DNA of 64,000 bases from DASQPR01 sp035263025 (lineage in GTDB: Bacteria; Actinomycetota; Actinomycetes; Mycobacteriales; Micromonosporaceae). The stretch lies in assembly GCA_035263025.1 (NCBI GenBank), contig DATFRR010000169.1, positions 1 to 64,000 on the forward strand. The letters run 5' to 3'. Of this stretch, positions 1 through 7,584 are shown one piece after another. A model generated the notes under the pieces. That model had not been told where the DNA came from and did not search any database. It worked only from the letters and a program-made list of their open reading frames with translations. Positions within the stretch are counted from its first letter, which is position 1. Each line of letters opens with the position of its first letter. A program made the position numbers and the translations under genes.

Positions 1-205
1 GGCCGCCGAGGACGTCACGCACATTGTCGTCGACCTCGCCGAACTAACGTTCACGGACTCGGTGGGCATCAGCGCTCTGATCCGCGGCCGCCGCTTGGCC
101 GATCAGCGAGGCATCTCGTACGAAGTCGTCGGTGCAACCGACCTTGTCCGGAAGTTGCTTGACTTGACTGGTGTCTGGGCGTTCCTCTCGTCGTCGAGCC
201 GGTAG
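1..205 (+). CDS. STAS-domain anti-sigma factor antagonist, 3' part only
   Basis: The window opens inside this gene; the reading frame starts at base 2 and ends at the TAG at 203-205, giving 67 residues. The visible part contains a STAS-like strand followed by the FTDSVGISALIRGRR segment, in which the Ser after Asp sits where SpoIIAA/RsbV proteins are phosphorylated by an anti-sigma kinase. The last part, RKLLDLTGVWAFL, matches the family's final helix. By family it would bind and neutralise a RsbW-type anti-sigma kinase in the cytoplasm. No partner kinase is visible in the window. The start and upstream context lie outside the window. Confidence 0.8.
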   Translation, partial: AAEDVTHIVVDLAELTFTDSVGISALIRGRRLADQRGISYEVVGATDLVRKLLDLTGVWAFLSSSSR

Positions 206-267
206 CCGCTGGCGGTGCGCCAAAGCGCGCGGCCGCCTACCGACCGGCGGGCGTTAGTCTTCACCTC

Positions 268-987
268 ATGCCCGAGCCCGATACGAACGCGGCGATTTGG
301 AAGTCAGAGGAGATCGTGCAGAACTGGGCGGCCGAGGCTGCCCGGCACGAACAACGGCGCGCTCCGCAGCGTCAGTTGATGGCTGAGCTACTGCCGTTCG
401 ATGAGCACGAGGCTTTCACCTTCCTGGATCTGGGTGCCGGGACCGGCGCGGCTTCGAGGGCAATCCTCGCGGCGTACCCCAGCAGCAATGCCATTCTCGC
501 CGACTTTTCACCGCAGATGATGGGCCAGGGCCAGCACGAGCTGCAGCCGTTCGCGCAGCGCTTCCGCTATGTCGAGTTCGATATGTCGACTGGCGACTGG
601 CCGGACGCCATCCCGGCCACGCTCGACGCGATCGTGACGTCAATGTGCGTCCACCACCTTCCAGACGACCGGAAGCGCAGCTTGTTCGCGGAGATCTTCG
701 ACCGGCTGGCGCCGGGCGGCTGGTACTTGAACTACGATCCGGTGCGGTCAGACGACCCCGCCATCGAGGCAATCTGGGAGCACGTGAAGGATCGACAAGA
801 TCCAGACTCGGCTCACCGACGCCAGCATCGCTCGCCCGACGAGCGAGCTCGCTACGAGAATCACGTGCGATACATCATTCCGCTCGCACCGCAGTTGGAG
901 TATTTGCGTTCGGTCGGTTTCGAAGCGATCGACGTGTACTGGAAACAGCTCGACGAGGTCATCTACGGCGGACACCGACCGGCCTGA
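268..987 (+). CDS. class I SAM-dependent methyltransferase
   Basis: The 239-residue product has a Rossmann methyltransferase core. Motif I is FLDLGAGTGAASRAI (about residues 51-65). The acidic residue of strand beta-2 follows in AILADFSP, and the post-I region carries VTSMCVHHLPDD and LAPGGWYLNYDP, the usual motif II/III order of methyltransf_25-type enzymes. The substrate cannot be inferred. The gene stands alone, 62 bases after the STAS gene and well separated from the esterase. The start is the first ATG, with no strong Shine-Dalgarno; the N-terminus fits families that begin with a helical cap (IWKSEEIVQNWAAEAAR). Confidence 0.85.
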   Translation: MPEPDTNAAIWKSEEIVQNWAAEAARHEQRRAPQRQLMAELLPFDEHEAFTFLDLGAGTGAASRAILAAYPSSNAILADFSPQMMGQGQHELQPFAQRFRYVEFDMSTGDWPDAIPATLDAIVTSMCVHHLPDDRKRSLFAEIFDRLAPGGWYLNYDPVRSDDPAIEAIWEHVKDRQDPDSAHRRQHRSPDERARYENHVRYIIPLAPQLEYLRSVGFEAIDVYWKQLDEVIYGGHRPA

Positions 988-1186
988 CAACCCGACCTGC
1001 CGAGTTGTGCGGGCCGCGGTCGCCACGGATTAGGTAGCCCGCCGATAGCCCAGGCACGAAGTTGGCCAACCATCCGCGCCAGCCGCGGTTGGCCGCAAGA
1101 CTTGGGTTGGAGCCGACCAGTAGTGCTCGGCCGAGCACGAAGATCCGGAGCTTTCGACCGATCCGCGTTGGATGTCGGTGTCTCAC
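959..1186 (-). other. possible small gene or gene fragment, antisense to a methyltransferase 3' end
   Basis: Between the methyltransferase and the esterase, the minus strand holds a frame from a GTG at 1186 to a stop at 959, encoding about 75 residues. Its middle (KLRIFVLGRALLVGSNPSLA and RGWRGWLANFVPGLSAGYL) is rich in hydrophobic and aromatic residues. That is unlike the Arg/Pro/Gly-rich shadows elsewhere in this GC-rich DNA. No ribosome binding site is visible, and the frame overlaps the end of the plus-strand methyltransferase. It may be the tail of a decayed gene or chance. I do not recognise a family. Confidence 0.2.
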
Positions 1187-1252
1187 AACTAGACCGTGCC
1201 ACGCCGATGGCGTGGGAACGACCGCGCGCGGGAGCTGAAAGGAGCATGTGCG

Positions 1253-2212
1253 ATGACAGCTCAACAGCCGATCGTCTTGGAGCCGGAGGCCCAGCAGATC
1301 GTCGACATGACCGCAAAGCCGCCGTTCTTCTACCAGATGGAGCCGCCGGCCGCGCGCCAGGTCCTCGACGACATTCAGGCCCAACCGATCGACAAGCTGC
1401 CGATCGACGAGGAGTGGATCACCGTACCGGCGACCGTAGGCGACGTACGCGTACGGATCGTCCGGCCACAGGGTGCGAAAGGCTTGCTGCCGGTCGTCGT
1501 CTACATGCACGGCGGCGGATGGGTGCTCGGCAACGCGGGTACGCATGACCGCCTGGTACGCGAGCTGGCCAACGGTGCGCATGTGGCGATCGCGTTCGTG
1601 GAGTACACGCCATCACCCGACGCGCACTACCCGGTCGCCATCGAGCAGGGCTACGCCGCCGCCCAGTGGATCGTCCGTGAGGGCGCGAGCAAGGGCCTGG
1701 ACGCCAGCCGCATGTCGGTGGCCGGCGAGTCGGTCGGCGGGAACATGACGGCAGCGTTGGCCTTGATGGCCAAGGAACGCGGCGACGTGACGTTCCGTCA
1801 GCAGTCGCTCTACTACCCGGTGACCGATGCTGCGATGGACACGGCGTCGTACGACCAGTTCGCCGAGGGGTGGTATCTCAGCCGCCGGAACATGGAGTGG
1901 TTCTGGGACGCGTACGCACCGGACAAGGCCAAGCGCACCGAGATCACGGCGTCGCCGAACAAGGCCAGCGCGAAGCAGCTCGAGGGGCTCCCGCCGGCGT
2001 TGGTCTTCGTCGACGAGGCAGACGTGCTGCGTGACGAGGGCGAGGCGTACGCGGCCAAGCTGCGCGCCGCGGGCGTACCGGTGACCACCGTGCGTTATGA
2101 CGGCACGATCCACGACTTCATGCTGCTCAACCCGCTGAGCGACACGAAGGCGACCCGGGCCGCGATCGATCAGGCGTCGACGTTCCTGCGCGGCGCGCTC
2201 GGCACCGGCTGA
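1253..2212 (+). CDS. alpha/beta hydrolase, hormone-sensitive-lipase-type esterase
   Basis: The 319-residue protein shows the signatures of the HSL (family IV) esterases. These are the oxyanion-hole motif HGGGW at about residues 86-90, the nucleophile elbow GESVGG with Ser160, an acid candidate in ADVLRDEG (Asp257) and a catalytic His in IHDFM (His287). Such enzymes hydrolyse short or medium acyl esters in the cytoplasm; the physiological substrate is not predictable. The ATG at 1253 was chosen over an upstream in-frame ATG because AAAGGAG at 1238-1244 sits 8 bases before it. The N-terminal cap (QQIVDMTAKPPFFYQM) resembles family members. The gene appears monocistronic. Confidence 0.9.
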   Translation: MTAQQPIVLEPEAQQIVDMTAKPPFFYQMEPPAARQVLDDIQAQPIDKLPIDEEWITVPATVGDVRVRIVRPQGAKGLLPVVVYMHGGGWVLGNAGTHDRLVRELANGAHVAIAFVEYTPSPDAHYPVAIEQGYAAAQWIVREGASKGLDASRMSVAGESVGGNMTAALALMAKERGDVTFRQQSLYYPVTDAAMDTASYDQFAEGWYLSRRNMEWFWDAYAPDKAKRTEITASPNKASAKQLEGLPPALVFVDEADVLRDEGEAYAAKLRAAGVPVTTVRYDGTIHDFMLLNPLSDTKATRAAIDQASTFLRGALGTG

Positions 2213-2309
2213 CCGGTGTGGGCGGCCAGCCTGACCCGCGTCCCGCTTCGCTGCGGCCGCGCCGATCTCGTACGTCCGCTTCGCTGACGCTTCGGGTGCC
2301 TGATCAGCG

Positions 2310-3752
2310 CTAATTGTTGTGGTTGTCGCCCTGCGACAGCAGGCCGGCGAGCTGGTTCAGCATCTGCGTCAACGTGTCGTACGCGGTTGGCTGGATCTTG
2401 TGGTCGTCGAGTGCCGACTGCAGTGTATTGACGATGTCGTTTACTTTGCCGGCCGAGTCACCGTCGCCTCCGTGGTGGTGACCGATGTCGTTGAGCTGGT
2501 GGTTTACGTCTTTGGCGACGTCGCGATCAAGCAGATTCGCGTCCACCTGCGTTTGCATCGTCTCTTCGATGGCGTTGATCGCATCGTCCGCGCTGGCAAA
2601 CGACGGCAGCGTAGCCGGCGCGCTCGGCGGCGAGCTCGGCGGGGACGTCACGCTCGATGGCGTCCCGCCCGGTCCACTCGCTTGTACCCGTGGCTGCTGG
2701 TTGGTCAGCGCAACGATGGCGAGCACGATGGCCGCAACCGCGACAACCGCGAGTCCGGCGAACCACGCTGGGCTGAGTCGAATTCCATGACCGGCCATGG
2801 CCGGAGGTTCATCCGCGTATTCCAGGACAGGCATCGTCTGCGTCCGGTGCATGACCGCCGCACTGCCGCGAATCGGCAGTCCCCGTGCGTCTGCGACGGT
2901 CGAACCAGGCCCAGTCGGTGCGCGCTGGGCTGGCATATTCGTCAGCCGGGCGGACACCTGCGCGGCGGAGATCGGTCGCTGGGCCGGGTCCTTCGCGAGC
3001 AGCTGGTCGACCAGGCCGGCAAGATCCGCTGGTACGCCGGACCGCTTCGCGCCTACCGAAGCCGGCTCGTCATGAAGGTGCTGCCAACCGACCTGATGTG
3101 GTGTGTCGCCCTGGAACGGTGGGTGGCCAGTCAGCATCGCATACACCACGCAGCCCAACGCGTACAGGTCGGCGCGGTGGTCGATCCGGCGCCCCGCGAC
3201 CTGCTCCGGTGCCATGTATTCGCTGGTACCGGTCGCGGTTGCGACAGGTGTCCGGCTCGACCGTGCGCCGTGCGGCGGATGGGCGATGCCGAAATCACAT
3301 ACTTTGACCGTACCGGCCGTGGTGATCAGGATGTTCGCCGGCTTGACGTCGCGGTGGACCACGCCGGCTGCGTGTGCGGCCGTCAGCGCGGCGCAGACCT
3401 CATGCGTGATCCGCACCGACTCGTCGACCGACAGTGGCCCGGTGGACAGCAGATCTGCCAGGCTGCGGCCGGTGACCAGTTCCATCACCAGATATGGCAC
3501 GCCGTCGTCGACGCCGACATCGTGCACGGTAACAACGTTGGGGTGGGTGAGCTGAGCCACCGTGCGGGCCTCGCGGTCAAACTGCGCCAGCGCCGACGCG
3601 TCGCCGAGACCGGCCGGATCCAGCACTTTGACCGCGACCGGTCGTCCCAGCCGCTGGTCGTCGGCTTGCCAGACGACGGCCATGCCGCCGCGCCCGAGTG
3701 CGTGTTGCAGTCGGTACCGGCCGCCCAACAAATCGCCCGCCACGGCCAACAC
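2310..3752 (-). CDS. transmembrane serine/threonine protein kinase (PknB/Hanks type)
   Basis: The N-terminal half is a complete Hanks kinase: glycine loop LGRGGMAVVWQA, VAVKVL lysine, catalytic loop HRDVKPANIL, DFGIA, and APEQ before the P+1 region. A proline-rich linker with a TQTMP phospho-acceptor-like site follows. One membrane helix (WFAGLAVVAVAAIVLAIVALT) then leads to about 120 extracytoplasmic residues containing a Ser/Pro/Thr stretch and a helical tail ending in an Asn/His-rich segment. There are no PASTA repeats, so it is a PknB relative with a private sensor domain. Several GTG codons compete as start (3779, 3752, 3743); homologues begin close to GDLLGGRYRL, and GTG 3752 has a weak AGG upstream. 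It is read alone on the minus strand. Confidence 0.92.
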   Translation of the reverse strand: MLAVAGDLLGGRYRLQHALGRGGMAVVWQADDQRLGRPVAVKVLDPAGLGDASALAQFDREARTVAQLTHPNVVTVHDVGVDDGVPYLVMELVTGRSLADLLSTGPLSVDESVRITHEVCAALTAAHAAGVVHRDVKPANILITTAGTVKVCDFGIAHPPHGARSSRTPVATATGTSEYMAPEQVAGRRIDHRADLYALGCVVYAMLTGHPPFQGDTPHQVGWQHLHDEPASVGAKRSGVPADLAGLVDQLLAKDPAQRPISAAQVSARLTNMPAQRAPTGPGSTVADARGLPIRGSAAVMHRTQTMPVLEYADEPPAMAGHGIRLSPAWFAGLAVVAVAAIVLAIVALTNQQPRVQASGPGGTPSSVTSPPSSPPSAPATLPSFASADDAINAIEETMQTQVDANLLDRDVAKDVNHQLNDIGHHHGGDGDSAGKVNDIVNTLQSALDDHKIQPTAYDTLTQMLNQLAGLLSQGDNHNN

Positions 3753-3867
3753 ACTGGCACAACCTCGGTCGCGACGCACACGCGGCCATCGGTCGGCGGC
3801 ACCCGGCCGGCGCGTTTCGCCAGTTGGCGGCGATCGGGTCGTCGCGCGATGGCTTCGCTAGGTCGGG

Positions 3868-4446
3868 TCAGCACGCCCCGTTGAACAGCGACAGCGTCAG
3901 ATGCCGCGCCACGCCACTCTTGCCGATGTATACGTCCAGCGGGAGACACGCCCGCTCGTGATCATTGCGGATGACAAACCCGCCGTGCCACACGGTTCGC
4001 GCGTTTTTGCACGCTTCGTACCGGATAGCCGACTGCCTATCGTTGGCGGCGGACGAATCCTCCAACGCCGCCCAGGAACGCGCCGATGGGGCGATTGCGA
4101 CCGTCACCGTCGCGTTCGGCGCGAGCACCGTCCCGACCTTGAAGAAGACACCGTTGGGATCGACCGACGGTGGCCCGCCGCCGAAATACTCATTCGGGGT
4201 GCTGCTGGCCATTTTCTTCGCGCCGAGATAGGTCAGCGCTCCGACGGACACGTCGTCCTGCGACGGCGGATAGTCATAATGCCCGCCAGAGTTGTCACAC
4301 GTACGGACCGCGCCGGGAGCGCCCGGAGCGATCGCGGCCGTCGACCTTGCGGGCGATGGCGGCACCATTCGATCCGCGGTGCATCCCGCTGCGCTCACCG
4401 TCAGCGTCGCACCAACCGCCATCAGGAGGCGGGTGAAGGTCGCCAT
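3868..4446 (-). CDS. putative secreted lipoprotein of unknown function
   Basis: The 192-residue product begins with MATFTRLLMAVGATLTVSAAGC, a short basic N-terminus and hydrophobic stretch ending at Cys22. This fits a lipoprotein signal peptide with a somewhat loose lipobox. The mature part contains four further Cys (CDNSG, YEACKNA, RACLP, FNGAC) that could form two disulfides, and a beta-rich pattern (VLAPNATVTVAI, WHGGFVIRNDHERACLPLDV). I do not recognise a family. The ATG at 4446 is preferred to upstream starts because it places the signal peptide at the N-terminus; GGAG lies 12 bases before it. It follows the YcxB-like gene on the same strand after 109 bases. Confidence 0.7.
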   Translation of the reverse strand: MATFTRLLMAVGATLTVSAAGCTADRMVPPSPARSTAAIAPGAPGAVRTCDNSGGHYDYPPSQDDVSVGALTYLGAKKMASSTPNEYFGGGPPSVDPNGVFFKVGTVLAPNATVTVAIAPSARSWAALEDSSAANDRQSAIRYEACKNARTVWHGGFVIRNDHERACLPLDVYIGKSGVARHLTLSLFNGAC

Positions 4447-4555
4447 CCGCACCGTACGCTCCAATTTGGTCTCACCACCAGCTTGCAACGTCGCGGCCGA
4501 ATCCGCCATGACGCCGCGACGCAATCCGACGTGGCCAGTGGCGGCAGCAGCACCG

Positions 4556-5101
4556 CTACGGCACCGGGTCGGGCTCGTTGGTGGGCGTTCCAGCGTCAGT
4601 TCCGCTCGCCGGACCCGCCCACCGAAGGTTGGCGCCGACATGGCGGGCTATCAACGCCGCTAGCTCGGCCTGTTGATCCGGCGTGAACGCGCGGCGTGGT
4701 AGGAAGCCGATCGGCGGCGTCGCCAGCAGTGACCACCCGAGATAGTTCTCGGTGCCAGTCCGAACCGCGTGCCACGCCGTCACGCGCTGGCCCCGCTGCG
4801 TCGCGATCGTGATGCCATCGTCGGCGACGGTCACGGTCGTCGGGGTGCACTGAAGCTTGGTGCCGGCCTTCGCCGCTGCCCGGAGGCCAGCCAACATGAC
4901 GGCGAAGAGTGCGCCGAGGATGACGATGCCGATGCCGATGGCGTCGCTGCCTGCGGCCAACAACACAACGCCGACAATGATCACAACGGCCGCGCAACCC
5001 CATTCCACAAGCCGGGTACGGCGCGCGCGGGGCGACGAATTGTTGATCTCGAAGTTCGCTCGCACCTCTGCCTCAGTGGCTTCGTACGCAACCGTGAACA
5101 T
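4556..5101 (-). CDS. YcxB-like membrane protein
   Basis: The 181-residue protein starts MFTVAYEATEAEVRANFE. It has two adjacent membrane helices (GCAAVVIIVGVVLLAAG and IGIVILGALFAVMLAGL), then a cytosolic beta-rich domain with the sequence order of the YcxB-like C-terminal domain (PF14317): TVTVADDGITIATQRGQRVTAWHAV, then NYLGW, then FLPRRAFTPDQQAELAALI. The function of the family is unknown. AAGGAG lies 4 bases upstream of the ATG at 5101, which decides the start over a longer in-frame extension. A second protein of the same general layout is encoded at 46381-46899. Confidence 0.75.
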   Translation of the reverse strand: MFTVAYEATEAEVRANFEINNSSPRARRTRLVEWGCAAVVIIVGVVLLAAGSDAIGIGIVILGALFAVMLAGLRAAAKAGTKLQCTPTTVTVADDGITIATQRGQRVTAWHAVRTGTENYLGWSLLATPPIGFLPRRAFTPDQQAELAALIARHVGANLRWAGPASGTDAGTPTNEPDPVP

Positions 5102-5307
5102 CGGACTCCTTGCCTCGGCTGGGATGCGTGACGTGCGAATGCTGCCGGACTGATCATTGGCGCACAAGACCCTGACCCAGGCTCGGCACCGGATAGCCAG
5201 CGCGCTGCGCGGCACGCCGCTGTCGACGCCAGGGCAGTCGTCGGAGTGCACGGTTCATGCCAACCTTGCGCACCGCGCATTCACGGGCGGACGACTCGGC
5301 GTACGCC

Positions 5308-5317
5308 ACGTTAACGT
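5308..5317. promoter_or_regulatory. 10-bp palindrome and candidate -10 upstream of a lipoprotein gene
   Basis: ACGTTAACGT is a perfect palindrome ending six bases before the ATG at 5324. Its right part, TAACGT (5312-5317), also fits a TAnnnT -10 element that would place transcription start at or next to the ATG. The corresponding -35 is poor (GGACGA). Operator, leaderless promoter, or both are possible readings. Confidence 0.3.
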
Positions 5318-5323
5318 TTGTCT

Positions 5324-5890
5324 ATGGGGGATGTTCGCGCGCGGCCGGCGAGATGGCGATGGTGGCTCACATTGGTGTCGGCGCTGACGATCGCCGCGTG
5401 TAGCGCGACGTCCCACCCGAGATCGCAGGCGCCGCCGCGGTCAGCATCCGAGACGCCGTCGGCGTCGTCGGCGCTCGCATCGTCGCCGCCCGCGGTGGCA
5501 ACGAGCCCCGCCGCCGGTGCCACCCACGGCCCGTGCCCGCGCACTGCCAATCTCGGCGGCGACCCCACCGTGGGATTCCCGGAGCGGCAGGGTGTCGGCG
5601 ACGGCGCGACGCTGTGGGCGCTGTTCTTCTCAGACGCCGTAATCGCCGGTCAGGAAATCAAGGTGGTGTGGCGGATGACCGGCCGCGGCGGCCTTTCGAT
5701 CAGCGCGACCGGACCAGGCGGCAAGGTCGTCATGCCGGAGTGGGGTCCCGAGTCACACACCGGCAGCAGCTGGAATCGGCCCGGTGACGAATGGGGCACT
5801 GGTTGGGTCTTCCCCGTGGCGGGCTGTTGGACGATCAACGCGACACGAACCACGGCTACGGGATACCTGGTGGTGCGCGTCGGGAAGTGA
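5324..5890 (+). CDS. putative lipoprotein, unknown function
   Basis: The 188-residue product carries a lipoprotein signal: MGDVRARPARWRWW, a hydrophobic core LTLVSALTIAAC, and a lipidation Cys26 in an IAAC lipobox. About 45 residues of Ser/Pro/Ala-rich linker follow, then a compact all-beta domain (ALFFSDAVIAGQEIKVVWRM, ISATGPGGKVV, WGTGWVFPVAGCWTINA, GYLVVRVGK). Two Cys, in GPCPRTAN and AGCWTIN, may pair. The domain resembles small immunoglobulin-like folds found in actinobacterial lipoproteins, but I cannot name a family. An in-frame TTG lies two codons earlier. No Shine-Dalgarno is visible, which fits a leaderless mRNA. Confidence 0.7.
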   Translation: MGDVRARPARWRWWLTLVSALTIAACSATSHPRSQAPPRSASETPSASSALASSPPAVATSPAAGATHGPCPRTANLGGDPTVGFPERQGVGDGATLWALFFSDAVIAGQEIKVVWRMTGRGGLSISATGPGGKVVMPEWGPESHTGSSWNRPGDEWGTGWVFPVAGCWTINATRTTATGYLVVRVGK

Positions 5891-5964
5891 ACGGGACCGC
5901 GTGCACCGGGGTACGCCATTCGGAGGACGTACCGCGACCGCCATGGAGCAGATAGTCTCGCGCG

Positions 5965-6333
5965 ATGGAGCGAGTCCTCGGCATTGGCGGCTTCTTCTTC
6001 CGGTCCAAAGATCCGCAGGCACTATCTCGTTGGTACGAAACGAACCTGGGCATCTCCGTCTACCCGGCGACCGACGAGTGGTGGATGCAGGAGGCCGGAC
6101 CGACCGTGCTCGCACCCTTCGATCAGGACACCGACTACTTCGGGCGGCCCGACCAGCAGACGATGGTCAATTTCCGGGTACGCGATCTCGATGCGATGTT
6201 GGCGCAGCTTCGCAGCGGCGGCGCGACGGTGTCGGACGAGATTCAGGACGCACCGTACGGACGATTCGGCTGGGCTACCGATCCGGAGGGCAACCGGTTC
6301 GAGTTGTGGCAGCCGGCGTCGGATCTGACGTGA
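5965..6333 (+). CDS. VOC (glyoxalase/bleomycin-resistance) family protein
   Basis: The 122-residue single-domain protein begins with the typical first VOC strand and helix (IGGFFFRSKDPQALSRWYETNLG). It ends with DPEGNRFELWQPA, where the Glu is the usual metal ligand. Two beta-alpha-beta-beta-beta units can be traced (residues about 4-55 and 68-120). It could be a glyoxalase, a dioxygenase or a drug-binding protein. Its last 59 bases overlap the 3' end of the hydrolase on the opposite strand. Confidence 0.85.
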   Translation: MERVLGIGGFFFRSKDPQALSRWYETNLGISVYPATDEWWMQEAGPTVLAPFDQDTDYFGRPDQQTMVNFRVRDLDAMLAQLRSGGATVSDEIQDAPYGRFGWATDPEGNRFELWQPASDLT

Positions 6334-7042
6334 CCCCTAAGCCACTGGACTCACGAGCACCGAGCACAGCGTCGATGAACGGTTGCCGTTGACCAAGGAA
6401 CATGAAGATGTGTCCGCCGGGAAACGTACGCAGGGTGGCGTTCGGCAGGCGCGTAGACATGTCTTCGGCGATCGCCAACGGTGCGGTCTTGTCGTTCCGG
6501 CCGTGCAGGATCAGCGCCGGCACCGTGATCTCACCCAGCCGATCCGTGGCGTCGTAGGTGTCCGAGGCGGCATGTTGCCGGCGGAACGCGTACCTCGGCT
6601 GCGGGTGGGCACTTCGACCGATCGGCAACCTGGCGGCCAGCCCGATGAGCCGACGCCGCCACGAATGCCGCACACGTGGGCCGGTCGACACCAGGATCAG
6701 CTGGCTGACCATCGTCGGCTCGGCCAGTGCCAGGGCAAGCGCGATCCGACCGCCCAGCGACATGCCTAGCACCGTCGCACGCGGCACGCCGGCAGATCGC
6801 ATCACTCCAGCGGTATCAGCGGCCATCATGTCGATCGTGTACGGCACGTTGGGCTTGTCCGACCGGCCGGCACCACGGTTGTCGAACGCGAGCACTCGAT
6901 AGCCAGTGGCCAGCGCGTCGACGATCGACGTGATTTCGGAGATGTCTAGCCCTAGACCGCAGATGAGCACGAGCGGCTCGGCGTTCGCCGCACCGTGCAG
7001 CTCGTAGTAGAGACGAACGTCGTTCAGGTGCGCCACCGGCAT
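6275..7042 (-). CDS. alpha/beta hydrolase
   Basis: The 255-residue protein has the canonical fold signatures: VLICGLGLD near the oxyanion hole, VLAFDNRGAGRSD, nucleophile elbow GMSLGG with Ser95, Asp in ILHGRNDKTAP and His in FPGGHIFMF. It belongs to the 3-oxoadipate enol-lactonase/hydrolase group, whose members cut esters, lactones or C-C bonds; the substrate is unknown. The ATG at 7042 begins MPVAHLNDVRLYYELHG, the normal start of this family. The 5' side faces the ArsR-type operator at 7095-7135, so its expression may be influenced by that site. The 3' end overlaps the VOC gene tail to tail. Confidence 0.88.
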   Translation of the reverse strand: MPVAHLNDVRLYYELHGAANAEPLVLICGLGLDISEITSIVDALATGYRVLAFDNRGAGRSDKPNVPYTIDMMAADTAGVMRSAGVPRATVLGMSLGGRIALALALAEPTMVSQLILVSTGPRVRHSWRRRLIGLAARLPIGRSAHPQPRYAFRRQHAASDTYDATDRLGEITVPALILHGRNDKTAPLAIAEDMSTRLPNATLRTFPGGHIFMFLGQRQPFIDAVLGARESSGLGVTSDPTPAATTRTGCPPDR

Positions 7043-7089
7043 CCGTACATTATCCGGCCAACGGCACGTCGAACGATTCTTGGCGCGCC

Positions 7090-7118
7090 TTGACGCAACC
7101 GTACGATTGCAATAATGT
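7090..7118 (+). promoter_or_regulatory. sigma-70-type promoter of the SRPBCC-ArsR operon
   Basis: TTGACG at 7090-7095 and TAATGT at 7113-7118 are separated by exactly 17 bases. Transcription would begin near 7125, leaving a short leader with GGAGG at 7143-7147 before the ATG at 7153. The -10 lies in the centre of the dyad at 7095-7135. Confidence 0.65.
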
Positions 7119-7135
7119 AGCAATCGTTCAGTTGC
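7095..7135. promoter_or_regulatory. large dyad overlapping the -10: probable ArsR-family operator
   Basis: The arms 7095-7110 (GCAACCGTACGATTGC) and 7120-7135 (GCAATCGTTCAGTTGC) are reverse complements at 14 of 16 positions. The inner eight pairs (ACGATTGC/GCAATCGT) are perfect. The nine-base centre is AATAATGTA. An AT-rich centre with GC-containing arms covering the -10 is the usual layout for an autorepressing ArsR-type dimer, and the operon's second gene encodes one. The binding protein is inferred. Confidence 0.65.
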
Positions 7136-7152
7136 TAAGTGTGGAGGTCGTC

Positions 7153-7584
7153 ATGGGTTTTCCTGATCGGATCGAGCGGACCGTAGAGGTTGCCCACGCG
7201 CCGGCAACGGTGTGGGCGGCGCTGACCACGGCCGAGGGCCTGGCCGCGTGGTTCGGCGACGAGGCGACGATCGACCTGCGTCCCGGCGGCTCGGCCAGCA
7301 TGCGATTTGCAAGTGGGCACGACGTCGCTATGCGGGTAGAACGGGTGGAAGAGCCGAAGGTGTTCGGGTTCACGTGGCACATCTACGGACTGCCCGACGA
7401 TGACCCGCGCCGCACATACGTGGAGTTCACGCTCGACCCAATCGATACCGGCACCCGGCTGACGGTCGTCGAGACGGGATTCGCGCAGCTGCCCGAGGAC
7501 GCATACCGCAAGGCGTACGACGGCAACGTCGAGGGCTGGGCGAGCGAGCTGAGCGAACTGGTCAGCTACCTCGATGCCGCGTGA
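7153..7584 (+). CDS. SRPBCC/AHSA1-type protein, first gene of the ArsR operon
   Basis: The 143-residue protein has the AHSA1-like SRPBCC pattern: IERTVEVAHAPATVWAALTTAEGLAAWFGD at the N-terminus, then LRPGGSASMRF and the C-terminal helix YDGNVEGWASELSELVSYL. These proteins form a hydrophobic ligand-binding helix-grip cavity; the ligand here is unknown. GGAGG five bases upstream fixes the ATG at 7153 and excludes an upstream in-frame ATG that would place the operator inside the gene. It overlaps the ArsR gene by 11 bases. ArsR-SRPBCC pairs are common in actinobacteria and are usually co-regulated. Confidence 0.88.
   Translation: MGFPDRIERTVEVAHAPATVWAALTTAEGLAAWFGDEATIDLRPGGSASMRFASGHDVAMRVERVEEPKVFGFTWHIYGLPDDDPRRTYVEFTLDPIDTGTRLTVVETGFAQLPEDAYRKAYDGNVEGWASELSELVSYLDAA

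Noticed and set aside
2213..2309. CCGCTTCGCTGCGG hairpin after the esterase as a terminator
   Set aside because: The stem is only four base pairs with a six-base loop, too weak to support.
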